From Massilia sp. (GTDB lineage Bacteria; Pseudomonadota; Gammaproteobacteria; Burkholderiales; Burkholderiaceae_D), in NCBI GenBank assembly GCA_025359245.1, contig JANYGW010000115.1, positions 1 to 44,756 on the forward strand: DNA of 44,756 nt. The letters are read 5' to 3'. Shown here in pieces: positions 25,957-36,037 of this stretch. Made by a program: the position numbers and the translations under genes. Numbering within the stretch: the first letter of the stretch is position 1; every line of letters starts with the position of its first letter. Under the pieces are notes generated by a model. The model saw only the letters and a program-made list of their open reading frames with translations, was not told the DNA's origin and did not search any database.

Positions 25957-27295
25957 TCAAAGCCCTTCCGGCAGCGCGCGCAGCTGCGACTTCCGCCAGT
26001 AGCGCCTGGCCCAGAATACCGGCAGGCTCAGTGCGCCCAGCACGACAGCCCAGACAAACGCCTCCCGGCCCATGCCGTACAAGGCCCACACCGAGAACAC
26101 GGAGGCCATCGCCGCGCTAAACAGCATCAAGGCCGGCTTTCCGCGCGGCCCGCGCACGACGCCGCGCCTCCACAGCTTGACCAGGGCCAGCGCGCCGAGC
26201 AAATACAGGGGCAAGGTCGCCGCGGTGCACATCACGCTGAGGAAGGTGAAGCCCTGCGCCAGCGAGCGGTTGTAGTTCATGACCACCATGGCGCTGGCCA
26301 GCAACCCTGTGAACAGCAAGGCCGCGACCGGCGCGCCGTGCCGGTTGTGGACCTTGAACGCGGCCGGAAAGACGTCATGGTTGGCAAACGACGCCGTCAC
26401 CTCGCCGGCGATCATGGTCCAGCCGTTGAGCGCCCCCAGGCCGCTGATGACGACAAACAGCGCCAGCCACTGCCCTGGGCCGGCGCCCAGGTAACGGCTG
26501 AACAGATCGGCAAACGGCGCATTCGATTGCGCCAGTTCCGTTTGCGGAATCAGCAGCAGCGGTATGGCGGACACGCACACATACACGGCCGCCGTCAGCA
26601 GGGTGCCGGCCATGGTGGCGCGCGGTATGGTGCGTTCCGGGTCATCGACCTTGCCGGCCGGGACGGTGGCGCTTTCCACACCAAGCATCGCAAACAGCGC
26701 GATCGTTCCTGCCGCCGCCGTGGCCTCGAACGACAAGGGCGTGGTGGGCAGGTGGGTGACATACACATGCGCATCGGCGAACAGCAGATACAAGCCCAGG
26801 ACCATCACCGCGAACATCGGCAGCAGCTTGAGCGCCGTCGATATCAGCTGCACCCGGCCCGACGCATGCGCGCCGCGCAGGCTGACCAGCACAAAAATCC
26901 AGATCAGGCCGAGGGCGATGGCAGGCGGCAGAAAGGGAATCCGCTCCAGCGGCGGGAACAGCGCCGTCAGGTAGCCAACCACGCCGATCGACAGCGTGGC
27001 GTTGGTGATCCACACCGAGACCCAGTAGCACCACATGATGAAGAACGCCACACCATTGCCGAATGCGCGCCGCGTGTAGCCGTACGGCCCGTCCTCGCCG
27101 GGCAAGGCGCGCGCGAAATTGGCGAACACGTGGGCCACGAACACGCAGCCGAGCACCGTGACGCCCCAGCCGAGGAAAGCGTTGAAGCCAAACGGCGCCA
27201 GCGATGCGGGCAGCATGAACATGCCCATGCCGATCACGTTACCGACGATTAAGGCGGTGCACATCCAGAAGCCCAAAGGCTTGCCCTGCGCCGTT

Positions 27296-27306
<11 letters not shown>
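25957..27306 (-). CDS. APC-superfamily amino acid/amine transporter
   Basis: A 449-residue inner-membrane transporter with about 12 helices. The first helix carries NVIGMGMFMLPASLAPFG, the unwound-helix substrate site typical of APC (AdiC/PotE-like) transporters. TIALFAMLGVESATVPAGKVDDPERTIPRAT is the conserved helix 6-loop region. Its place between the Rieske and flavoprotein genes suggests uptake of the compound degraded by the operon, perhaps a betaine or N-methylated amino acid. The start at 27306 overlaps the Rieske gene end by 11 bp. Betaine uptake is more often by BCCT or ABC transporters, so an APC carrier is unusual here. Confidence 0.88.
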
Positions 27307-28378
<1,072 letters not shown>

Positions 28379-28481
28379 GTACCAGTTCCCGTGCGGTGGC
28401 ATCGAAGGGCATACTGTCCCACAAATTGACAAAGTCGCAAACAAGAAAACTGGCGAGGGTGGCATCGCCAACCGAACTTTG

Positions 28482-28510
28482 TTGCCATAAAACTAATCCT
28501 CTGTTATTAA
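28482..28510 (+). promoter_or_regulatory. Sigma70-type promoter for the patatin gene
   Basis: TTGCCA (28482-28487), 17-bp spacer, TATTAA (28505-28510). Transcription would start near 28517, about 23 nt before the ATG at 28540. The region is AT-rich and lies between the divergent Rieske operon and the patatin gene. Confidence 0.55.
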
Positions 28511-28539
28511 TATTGGTCCGACTCCAGACAGGGAAAAAA

Positions 28540-30558
28540 ATGACGCTCAAAACGCATATCGTTGTCTTCCTGGCCGCCTGCACGCTGTCTGCATGCGCAA
28601 TCAATACGCCAGCGCCTGACCCCACCGCCTCGCTGCTGGGTCCACGCGCCAAGGACCCTGACAAATCCGGCCTGGCACTGGCCGGTGGCGGAACCAAGGC
28701 GGCCTCCTATTCGATGGGCGTATTGGCCGCACTGGCGAGCAGCCCGGACCAGGACCTCGAGAAACTGACCGCCATTTCCTCCGTGTCCGGTGGCGGCTAT
28801 GCAGCCCTGTTTCTCTACACAAAATTGATGGTCGGCGAGAACGATCCCCTTCTGAAACCGCGCGATTATTTTGCCGATTGCTTTCCTTCCGCGTACAAGG
28901 GCCTGCTTCCTGCAGCGACAGCGAGCGGCCAGTTGCCCGTGGTATGCGACGACACCCCAAGCAAGAACGATGCGTTCCGCTTCCAGCAATTCGTACGCTG
29001 CCGGCAAGACGTCCTGGAACACGATTGCCGCCCGGATTTCGGCAAGCGCGATGACAACTATGTCCCTGGAACCGTCGCGCTGCTGGGCGTCACGCTAGGC
29101 GCATCGATCCCCAATTTTGCGGCGCGCACGGTATTCGACTGGCCGGTCAACATGTCGCCCTCGCGCTCGCTTTACCGGCAAGGGATCGGCACCACGTATG
29201 GCCTGTTCCCGCTCACGGCCGACGCTGCCGGCGAGCGCGCCGATATCGTCCAGGTTTGCGACAAGGTCCATTTTAAAAACTGCGAGTCGGATGACACTTC
29301 CGCCCACATGGTGATCGATGGCATGGACTTCGACGCCTTGCGCGGATTTCTCGAGCGTCAACAGGGCCGTTATCCCGTTTGGCTAGTCAACGCCACCTCA
29401 AGCAAGAAGCGCAGCCTGCTTGGCTGGGCCACCAAAGGTCAGCGCAATTTTCAAAAATACACATTGCAGATGTCCCCATACGGCGCCCGCTCCGGCCTGT
29501 ATGGCAATGTCGACCTGAAGGAAAACAAGCTGGACCTGTTAAATTCCGTCACGGCAGCGGCCTCGTTCTTCGACGCCAACGAAACGGCCGTCGCCCAACC
29601 ATGGCGGCTGGGCCTGGCCGCGACCCAGCACGTGCTGACGACCGATTGGGGCATGGATATTCCTAATCCAAACATCGGCGATGGCTGGCGCTATCTGCAT
29701 GCCGCCATGCCGTTTCCTTTCTATTACCTGGACGGCAGCATCCGCTACCTGCACGGCGCCAAGACCGATGCCACCCGCTCGGCCTATATCCGTTTGCTCG
29801 ACGGCGGCAATAACGATGGTTTCGGCGCGTTCAGCCTGATCGAAGCTGGCATGCAAAAGATCTTCATCGCCGATAACCTCAGCGACAGCGATGGCCGCCT
29901 GCAGGACCTGTGCTACCTCCACAATGAAATTAATTTTCGCAAGACGGCTTTTGCGGACGGCAAGGAGCGCCACCTGATCATGCCGGGTATCGAAGGGCTC
30001 AAGGCGCACTGTGCCCAGTTCGCATCTGAATCGGAGTCCGAGATTCCAGGCGCGACCCGCGCTGATGCTCCAGTGGTCAAGGGCGGCTATCCCATCCTGG
30101 CCTGGACACACAAGGTTGTGCTGGGCTGCATCCGTCCGGGCGACTATGCCGACTGCAAGGAACACGCCGATTCCAAACTGGATGCGCGCATCTTTTTCCT
30201 GAAACCCGCGCTCGACCTGAACGCCATGAGGACAAAATACATCAATCGCACAACCATGAAACTCGAACCGGATGCATGCACAAAAACGGAGCCGGGCCTG
30301 TGCGAAGTGGCAGCTTTCGTCCTCGACTGGTATCAGCGCAAAGGCAAGGACATGAACGAGGACATTGGTCCCTTCCCGCAAGACAGCACGCCGATGATGA
30401 CGCTGGCGTCCGACCCGAAGCGCTACGGCGCCTATCGCGGCCTGGGCCAATGGCAGATGACGCAGGCCCTGGCCGATAGCAAATTGAGCACCGAAGCGTT
30501 TGCCGAGCACGTCGACGAACAGGCCGGCCATCCGATCAGGTTCAAGCCCAAGCTGTAA
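28540..30558 (+). CDS. Patatin-like phospholipase lipoprotein
   Basis: A 672-residue lipoprotein: signal peptide with lipobox LSAC (C19), so the enzyme is anchored in the membrane. The patatin fold has GGGTKAASYSMG (49-60, oxyanion loop), nucleophile S83 in ISSVSGGGYAA and catalytic aspartate D421 in LLDGGNNDGFGAF. The usual GxSxG is SVSGG here, as in several bacterial cPLA2-like proteins. It should hydrolyse membrane phospholipids or lipoprotein acyl chains. A large insert lies between the two motifs (about 100-410) and a C-terminal extension of 240 residues is unassigned. AGGGA lies 7 bp before the ATG. Upstream ATGs belong to a longer frame without a signal peptide. Confidence 0.87.
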   Translation: MTLKTHIVVFLAACTLSACAINTPAPDPTASLLGPRAKDPDKSGLALAGGGTKAASYSMGVLAALASSPDQDLEKLTAISSVSGGGYAALFLYTKLMVGENDPLLKPRDYFADCFPSAYKGLLPAATASGQLPVVCDDTPSKNDAFRFQQFVRCRQDVLEHDCRPDFGKRDDNYVPGTVALLGVTLGASIPNFAARTVFDWPVNMSPSRSLYRQGIGTTYGLFPLTADAAGERADIVQVCDKVHFKNCESDDTSAHMVIDGMDFDALRGFLERQQGRYPVWLVNATSSKKRSLLGWATKGQRNFQKYTLQMSPYGARSGLYGNVDLKENKLDLLNSVTAAASFFDANETAVAQPWRLGLAATQHVLTTDWGMDIPNPNIGDGWRYLHAAMPFPFYYLDGSIRYLHGAKTDATRSAYIRLLDGGNNDGFGAFSLIEAGMQKIFIADNLSDSDGRLQDLCYLHNEINFRKTAFADGKERHLIMPGIEGLKAHCAQFASESESEIPGATRADAPVVKGGYPILAWTHKVVLGCIRPGDYADCKEHADSKLDARIFFLKPALDLNAMRTKYINRTTMKLEPDACTKTEPGLCEVAAFVLDWYQRKGKDMNEDIGPFPQDSTPMMTLASDPKRYGAYRGLGQWQMTQALADSKLSTEAFAEHVDEQAGHPIRFKPKL

Positions 30559-30619
30559 CGGCCGTCGCCGGCGCAGGGCGGCCACGGCTGGTCCTGCGCG
30601 CCTGGCGCCGTGGCGCACA

Positions 30620-30669
30620 TTGACCGGGGCCGCCGGCGGTCAATCACCGGGGCCGCACCGGCCCCGGTG
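30620..30669 (+). other. Tandem GC-rich hairpins after the patatin gene
   Basis: Two hairpins lie in tandem. TTGACCG (30620-30626) pairs with CGGTCAA (30637-30643). CACCGGGGCCG (30645-30655) pairs perfectly with CGGCCCCGGTG (30659-30669), an 11-bp stem with a 3-nt loop. Both contain ACCGGGGCCGC. No T-run follows, so they are not standard terminators but could stop transcription or protect mRNA. A downstream promoter for the DUF885 gene must lie between here and 30723. Confidence 0.5.
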
Positions 30670-30722
30670 CCAAATCGTGCTACATTCGCCTGCCCGCGAA
30701 CGACATCGAACGACAAACAACC

Positions 30723-32027
30723 ATGAAACACCGCCTCCTCCCCCTGCTGCTGCTGCTCCTGCCCTGCCTGGCAGCCGAAGCCACTCCCGCCGATGAGCTG
30801 ATCGCCAGCTACAGCAACGCCTACCGCGCGCTGAACATGGCCGACCTGGCCCTGCCCTACCGCGAAAATATCGACAACCTGGTGCGCGAGACGGACCTGC
30901 CGGCACAGAAAAAACTGTTCGGCGATATGACGCGCCAATTGCAGCAGATCGACCGCAGCACCCTGTCCGCATGCCAGCAGCTTGACTTGCAGCGCATCGC
31001 CTTCGAAACGGACGCCAACCTGCAAAAGCTGGCCGTGCTCGAACAGTTCGCCGCGCTCGGCAAGCAGGCCGCCGTGACGGATAAAGGTTTATATACGTCA
31101 CCGTTGGGCCGCGCCTGGTATCTATATTTCTTGAAGCGCTGGCTGACCAGCGACGTCACGCCCGAAACGTTGATGACGACCGGGAAAATCGAACTGGCCA
31201 GCGTGCAGGCGCGCTACCGCCGCCTGCAAGCGGCGATGGGCTACGCCGGCAAGGACGAGGCCTTCTACGCGCACCTGAAAAGTGCGCAGTTCATGTACCC
31301 GGCCGGCACGACACCGCAGGCCGACTACGAAGCCCGGCAGGCGACGGTATTCCAGAACCTGCACAAACTGTTTGCGCCGACTACGGTCAAGCCGGCCCTG
31401 GTGCGCGAGTCCACACGCGGCGAGGCCTTTCCGGCCGACGGCTATTACGAGCCCGATGAGCGCACCTTTTACTTCAACAAGAACGGCGCGAACTACCAGA
31501 AGCGCAATGTCGACATGCTGCTGCTGCACGAGAGTACGCCCGGCCACCACTTCCAGAGTTACTACGCCGCGCAGGCGCAAGGCTGTCCGACAAGCGTGCC
31601 GGCTGTCTTCTATTCCGCCTTTGCCGAAGGCTGGGGCGCCTATGTCGAGGAATTCGGCCATGAACTCGGCCTGTACCGGGAGCCGTCGGACGAACTAGGC
31701 GCCGTCGAATGGGACCTGGTGCGCTCGATCCGCGTGGTGCTCGATGTCGGCATCAACTACGAAGGCTGGACTGAAAAGCAGGCCTACGCCTATTGGCATG
31801 AACAGCTGCCGATGCTGCCCCAGTTGGCCGACCGCGAAATCGCCAGGGTGCGCAACTGGCCGGTGCAGGCAATCACCTACAAATACGGTTCGGCCGTCAT
31901 CCGCCAGGCGCGCGCTGCCGAACAAGCGCGGTTGGGCGCGGCCTTCGAGATCCGCGCCTTCCACGATGCGATCCTGCGCAACGGCGCGCTGCCGATGGCG
32001 ACGCTGCAGCAGGCCTACGGACGCTGA
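30723..32027 (+). CDS. DUF885-family exported metallopeptidase-like protein
   Basis: A 434-residue protein with a cleavable signal peptide (Leu-rich, residues 4-20). HESTPGHHFQ at about 269-278 is the DUF885 signature (HExxPGHHxQ), a gluzincin-type zinc site, and a downstream FAEGWGAYVEEFG supplies further conserved residues, probably including the third ligand. These proteins are thought to be periplasmic carboxypeptidases, but substrates are mostly unknown. It is shorter than many members (about 550-600), lacking part of the N-terminal helical region. It overlaps the convergent esterase gene by 13 bp. Confidence 0.85.
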   Translation: MKHRLLPLLLLLLPCLAAEATPADELIASYSNAYRALNMADLALPYRENIDNLVRETDLPAQKKLFGDMTRQLQQIDRSTLSACQQLDLQRIAFETDANLQKLAVLEQFAALGKQAAVTDKGLYTSPLGRAWYLYFLKRWLTSDVTPETLMTTGKIELASVQARYRRLQAAMGYAGKDEAFYAHLKSAQFMYPAGTTPQADYEARQATVFQNLHKLFAPTTVKPALVRESTRGEAFPADGYYEPDERTFYFNKNGANYQKRNVDMLLLHESTPGHHFQSYYAAQAQGCPTSVPAVFYSAFAEGWGAYVEEFGHELGLYREPSDELGAVEWDLVRSIRVVLDVGINYEGWTEKQAYAYWHEQLPMLPQLADREIARVRNWPVQAITYKYGSAVIRQARAAEQARLGAAFEIRAFHDAILRNGALPMATLQQAYGR

Positions 32028-33001
32028 CGCGCGAAGAAAGCCCAGATCATTGCCGGGCCGTCCGGGGCCATCGGCGATGGTCCCAGCAGGCGCGCACGGC
32101 GATAGTAAGGCTGCGGCAGGCCATGCCCGCCGCCGTGGATGGTCACCAGTGCCACTTCCGTCTTGTCGCCGCCATGCCATTGCTGCTGTTCGACGCCGTC
32201 GGCATTGGTGGCCTGAGCCGTTGCCGGCTTGGCGCCAAGCTTGTTGAGGTCAGCAAAATACTGGGCCGACGCCTGCGCCGACAGCACGTCGCCGCATTTA
32301 TAGAACAGCCCAAGCAGATTGACCTCGCCGCCCGAGAACGGCACCAGCGGATCCTTGGTGCCGTTCATGATCATGACGGACGTCCCGGCGCCAGCGGGCT
32401 TGCAGAGAAAATTGTCCGGCGCGTGCGCGCTGGCCGACACGGCGGCGACCGCGCGGTAGCGGGACGGATCTTCCAGCGCCAGACGCAGCGACATGAAGCC
32501 GCCCGACGACACGCCGGTGGCGAACACCCGATCGCGGGCGGCGCCGGTTTCGGTGACCAGCTTGTCGACCAGCGCGCCCAGGAAGCCCACATCGTCGACA
32601 GGGCGCCCGTTCATGTTGTAGTCGCCGATCTTGCCGCAGTCGTTCCAGTCGAAGGAATACGAATCGGGATAGACGACCGCGAAACCATGCTGGTCGGCCA
32701 GGCGCTCGAAGCCATAACCCGTCTCCACGCGAATCTGGGCGCCGTTTTGCCCCGATCCGTGCATGACCAGCACCAGCGGCGCGCCTTTCGGCAGCCCGCG
32801 CGGCACGTAGGTCCGGTAGGTCCGCTTCACACCGCCCACCTCGATAGTGCCCTTGCTGATCACGCCGGACAGTTGAGGCAACTGGGGATCCGGCGAATAC
32901 AGGAAGTAGGCGAACAGCAGGCCGGCCGACACTACAAACACGGCCAGGCTCCAAAGACAGAAACGCAGAAACCGGAAAACGCCTTGCATGACTGCTCGCA
33001 T
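32015..33001 (-). CDS. PHB depolymerase/feruloyl esterase-type alpha/beta hydrolase
   Basis: A 328-residue protein with an N-terminal membrane anchor or signal (residues 11-33). The hydrolase domain has the oxyanion region LVLVMHGSGQNG, nucleophile S in GVSSGGFMS (LpqC/PHB-depolymerase pattern GxSxGG) and catalytic His in IHGGGHGLP near the C-terminus. Substrates may be short polyesters, feruloyl esters or acetylated sugars. Start 33001 has GGAGAG 5 bp upstream. A strong promoter at 33060-33088 flanked by direct repeats suggests specific repression. It overlaps the convergent DUF885 gene by 13 bp. Confidence 0.85.
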   Translation of the reverse strand: MRAVMQGVFRFLRFCLWSLAVFVVSAGLLFAYFLYSPDPQLPQLSGVISKGTIEVGGVKRTYRTYVPRGLPKGAPLVLVMHGSGQNGAQIRVETGYGFERLADQHGFAVVYPDSYSFDWNDCGKIGDYNMNGRPVDDVGFLGALVDKLVTETGAARDRVFATGVSSGGFMSLRLALEDPSRYRAVAAVSASAHAPDNFLCKPAGAGTSVMIMNGTKDPLVPFSGGEVNLLGLFYKCGDVLSAQASAQYFADLNKLGAKPATAQATNADGVEQQQWHGGDKTEVALVTIHGGGHGLPQPYYRRARLLGPSPMAPDGPAMIWAFFARQRP

Positions 33002-33046
33002 TTTATTCTCTCCATGTATGGGGGATATGTTCACTTGCCTGATTTT

Positions 33047-33088
33047 CAGACACGTGTAAATAATATCTGACACATGATAAAAAGTCAA
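33047..33088 (-). promoter_or_regulatory. Esterase promoter with two direct repeats flanking the -10
   Basis: On the minus strand, TTGACT (33083-33088), 17-bp spacer and TATTAT (33060-33065) give a near-consensus sigma70 promoter, with the start near 33053. CAGACACGTG (33047-33056) and CTGACACATG (33067-33076) are direct repeats (8 of 10 identical) exactly 20 bp apart, two helical turns, on either side of the -10. This is a likely repressor site. Confidence 0.6.
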
Positions 33089-33170
33089 CATGGGAACTAG
33101 AAAAAGTGGAAGCAGCTTAGTAGCATATTGCAACTAATAGGATTATTATCGTTGCACCGAGGCTGAACAG

Positions 33171-33181
33171 CCCCCCCCCCC
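33171..33181 (+). repeat. Poly-C tract, 11 bases
   Basis: Eleven consecutive C residues lie 18 bp before the ATG at 33200. Tracts this long are prone to slipped-strand length change. Being non-coding, it would alter spacing around the ribosome site or promoter rather than the frame. Confidence 0.8.
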
Positions 33182-33199
33182 GAATCTGCGAGCAAAGCA

Positions 33200-33805
33200 A
33201 TGACGACCCCGATGCGAGTGAACCAGCTGAATTCCGGCGTTTTCACGATTGAAAATTACCTGAGCGACAACGAGTGCCAGCGCTACATCACGCTGGGCGA
33301 GGAAATCGGCTACGCGCCGTCGGAAGTCGACCTGCCGGCCGGTTCGCGCCGTGCCGAGGAAATCCGCAACAACGACCGGGTGGTGTTCGATGATCCGGCG
33401 CTGGCGGCATGGTTGTTCGACCGCGCGCGCCCACTGCTGCCCGCCTGCATCGGTAGCGGAAAGCTGCACGGGTTTAACGAACGCATGCGTTATTACCGCT
33501 ATGGCCCGCACGAGTATTTCAAGTGGCACAAGGACGGTTCGTTCGCCAAATCGCCGGACGAAGCAAGCTGCCTGACCTTCATGATCTACCTGAACGGGGG
33601 CTTCGAAGGCGGCGACACGGAGTTCCGGACTGAATTCGTCAAGCCGCAAGCGGGCATGGCGCTGGTGTTTCCGCACCGGCTCGCGCATCAGGGCACGGCC
33701 ATCGTCAGCGGGACCAAGTACGTGCTGCGCACCGATGTCATGTACAGAAACGGCCGAGGCCCGCGGCCACCAGAAATCATCGGCGGCGACGCAGGCGCGT
33801 GTTGA
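33200..33805 (+). CDS. 2OG-Fe(II) dioxygenase, prolyl-4-hydroxylase-like
   Basis: A 201-residue non-haem iron dioxygenase. The iron ligands are H110 and D112 (KWHKDG) and H163 (LAHQG); R177 (KYVLRTDVMY) should bind 2-oxoglutarate. MRYYRYGPHEYFKWHKDG is the usual P4Hc signature. Bacterial homologues hydroxylate proline or other residues in peptides or proteins such as EF-Tu. No signal peptide is seen. A poly-C tract lies just upstream. No clear ribosome site precedes the ATG. It is convergent with the DUF1145 gene, 18 bp away. Confidence 0.88.
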   Translation: MTTPMRVNQLNSGVFTIENYLSDNECQRYITLGEEIGYAPSEVDLPAGSRRAEEIRNNDRVVFDDPALAAWLFDRARPLLPACIGSGKLHGFNERMRYYRYGPHEYFKWHKDGSFAKSPDEASCLTFMIYLNGGFEGGDTEFRTEFVKPQAGMALVFPHRLAHQGTAIVSGTKYVLRTDVMYRNGRGPRPPEIIGGDAGAC

Positions 33806-33823
33806 GCGGCCCACGCAAGGCGG

Positions 33824-34090
33824 CTAAGCCGATACGCGCTCTTGTAACGGCAGCCAATGGAACAGGCCGAACAGCATGGTGAGCAGGATGCTCAGCGCCA
33901 GCGGCCCCGGATAGCGGCGCACGCGCGGGAAAAACAGCAACAACTCGCCCGCATGGGCAAGCAGGACGACCAGCACCAGCAAGCGCAGCGCCTGCACCAT
34001 CCCGTCGGGCAGGCCGAGGGCCGCACCGGCAGCGGCCAGCGCGTAGGCCAGCAGGCACAGCGCCCGCATGCTGTAATTCAGGATTTGCAT
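33824..34090 (-). CDS. DUF1145-family small membrane protein
   Basis: An 88-residue protein with three hydrophobic segments. LLAHAGELLLFFPRVRRYPGPLALSILLTMLFGLFHWLPL matches the DUF1145 pattern (HxxExxxF, then LFGxFH). Function unknown. AGGTAAGG precedes the ATG. Confidence 0.7.
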   Translation of the reverse strand: MQILNYSMRALCLLAYALAAAGAALGLPDGMVQALRLLVLVVLLAHAGELLLFFPRVRRYPGPLALSILLTMLFGLFHWLPLQERVSA

Positions 34091-34318
34091 CGCCTTACCT
34101 CGAGATGTGAAAGTATCCGCACTATGCCGCGCCGTCGGCCTTGGCGCAAGTGCATCGGCCGGCGCTCACGCTGCGGCCGCCCCCGGCACCGACATCAGGC
34201 TGACCGCCACGATCAGTGCGGCGACGCCAAGGCGTACCGGGCTGCAGCCATCTTGCCAACGCGGTCGCAAGAAATGCGTCATCGGTGCTGACTTTCGAGG
34301 CGGGCCGCGCTGGAGGTC
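34091..34318. other. Short gap between DUF1145 gene and chemotaxis receptor gene
   Basis: This 228-bp gap on the minus strand lies downstream of the receptor gene and holds the promoter of the DUF1145 gene. It contains one small minus-strand frame, 34166-34282, listed separately. No terminator hairpin with a T-run was found. Confidence 0.4.
34166..34282 (-). CDS. Possible 38-aa signal-peptide-like microprotein
   Basis: An ATG at 34282 opens 38 codons. After a charged start, the sequence is hydrophobic (VRLGVAALIVAVSLM, residues 16-30) and ends SVPGAAAA, exactly like a cleavable signal peptide with nothing behind it. There is no clear ribosome site. It may be a real membrane microprotein, the remnant of a deleted exported protein, or chance. 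Confidence 0.25.
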   Translation of the reverse strand: MTHFLRPRWQDGCSPVRLGVAALIVAVSLMSVPGAAAA

Positions 34319-36037
34319 CTAGAATTGTTCCCAGTCGTCGCTGGCCAGCGCCGGTGCAGCGGCACGCGCTGCCAGCTTCGGCGCCGGGCGCTGGGCCGCG
34401 GCCATCTGCCTGGCGGGCGCCGGACGGCGCAGCGGTTCGCGCTGGGCCGGCTTGCTGTCGAGCGTGAAGGTGCTGACGACACCGGCCAGCACCGTGGCCT
34501 GCTGCTCGAGCGAGGCCGCCGCTGCCGCCGCTTCCTCGACCAGGGCGGCATTTTGCTGGGTCACCTGGTCCATCTGCGACACGGCGATATTGATCTGGTC
34601 GATGCCGCTGCTCTGCTCGCGCGTGGCCACGCTGATTTCACCCATGATGTTGGTGACGCGCTCGATGCTGGTGACGATCTCGCCCATCGTCACGCCAGCC
34701 TGCGCCACCAGGCGGCTGCCGGTGTCGACCTGGGCCACCGAGTCGTTGATCAGGGTCTTGATTTCCTTGGCCGCGGCGGCCGAGCGCTGGGCCAGGTTGC
34801 GCACTTCCGAGGCGACGACGGCAAAGCCGCGTCCCTGTTCGCCGGCCCGCGCCGCTTCGACGGCGGCATTCAGGGCCAGGATATTGGTCTGGAACGCAAT
34901 GCCGTCGATCACGCCGATGATGTCGACGATCTTGTTGGACGAGGCATTGATCGAATTCATGGTCGCGACCACCTGGCTGACCACCTCTCCGCCCTTGACC
35001 GCGACGGTCGAGGCCGACTTGGCCAGCTGGTTGGCCTGCTCGGCGTTTTCCGTGTTCTGGCGGACCGTCGTCGTCAGCTCTTCCATCGACGCGGCGGTCT
35101 CTTCGAGCGAACTGGCCTGTTCCTCGGTGCGCGAGGACAGGTCGAAATTGCCACTGGAAATCTGCGCCGAAGCGGTCGCGATGGTGTCGGTGCCGCTGCG
35201 CACTTCGCTGACGATCTTGACCAGGCTCTGGTTCATGCCGTGCAGTGCCTGCAGCAGCTGCCCGGTCTCGTCGGTGGTCGTGGCCACGATGTGGCTGGTC
35301 AGGTCGCCGGCCGCGACGGTCTGCGCGACCCGCACCGCCTCATTGATCGGACCGCTGATGCTGCGCGAGATGACCGTTGCGCAAAACACTGCCACGATGC
35401 CGGCGATCAGCGCCGACAGCAGCATGTTGCGCTTGGCCGCGCGCGACGCGGCGGCACTCGAGATGACGTTCGCCTTGGCGATGTCGTCGTTAAGCTGCTG
35501 CACCTTGTCGAGCGCCCCCTCGGCTTTCAGGAACAGCGCGCGCGAGGCGGCGTAGTCGCGGTAGAAGGCGACGAACAGCGTCTTTTGCACCTGCTCGTCG
35601 CTGTTGCGGGCCATCGCCGTCATGCTGGCGGCGACCTTTTGCTCCGCGTTTTTCCAGCCATCCCAATCGAGCACGAATTGCTTCCACAGCCGCTCTTCGT
35701 CAACCGTCTGCGGCAGCGGCTCATATTGCTTCCAGCCCTTGTCGATGCTGGCCCAGCCTTTGGTGCGCAGGCGCAGCGCTTCATCGAAGCGGCCCGGCGT
35801 CTGGTAATCGTTTTCCGCGATCGCCGTCGTCAGGTCGGCCGCCGTCACGGCGGTCTGGCCTTCGCTGATGCCCAGCAGGCCCTGGATCGACGGCAGGCGC
35901 ACCATGCCGACTTCCTCGACCGCATCGCTGACGTGAACGATCCCGACATAGCCGCTGAAACCGACCACGGCCAGTGCCAGCACCATGATGGCCATCAGCA
36001 CCGCAAGTTTCCACTTAATCAGCAAATTTCCGAACAT
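34319..36037 (-). CDS. Methyl-accepting chemotaxis protein
   Basis: A 572-residue receptor (from ATG 36037). Membrane helix 1 is near 8-28. A periplasmic four-helix-bundle-type sensor follows (about 30-185, with [15 protein letters not shown]), then membrane helix 2 (about 188-208), HAMP (about 208-262) and the signalling domain with the highly conserved hairpin tip ([42 protein letters not shown] in parts). The protein ends DDWEQF, a CheR-binding pentapeptide of the xWxxF type, so it can tether the methyltransferase. The upstream ATG at 36052 is possible. The ligand is unknown. No other chemotaxis gene is in the window. Confidence 0.93.
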   Translation of the reverse strand: MFGNLLIKWKLAVLMAIMVLALAVVGFSGYVGIVHVSDAVEEVGMVRLPSIQGLLGISEGQTAVTAADLTTAIAENDYQTPGRFDEALRLRTKGWASIDKGWKQYEPLPQTVDEERLWKQFVLDWDGWKNAEQKVAASMTAMARNSDEQVQKTLFVAFYRDYAASRALFLKAEGALDKVQQLNDDIAKANVISSAAASRAAKRNMLLSALIAGIVAVFCATVISRSISGPINEAVRVAQTVAAGDLTSHIVATTTDETGQLLQALHGMNQSLVKIVSEVRSGTDTIATASAQISSGNFDLSSRTEEQASSLEETAASMEELTTTVRQNTENAEQANQLAKSASTVAVKGGEVVSQVVATMNSINASSNKIVDIIGVIDGIAFQTNILALNAAVEAARAGEQGRGFAVVASEVRNLAQRSAAAAKEIKTLINDSVAQVDTGSRLVAQAGVTMGEIVTSIERVTNIMGEISVATREQSSGIDQINIAVSQMDQVTQQNAALVEEAAAAAASLEQQATVLAGVVSTFTLDSKPAQREPLRRPAPARQMAAAQRPAPKLAARAAAPALASDDWEQF

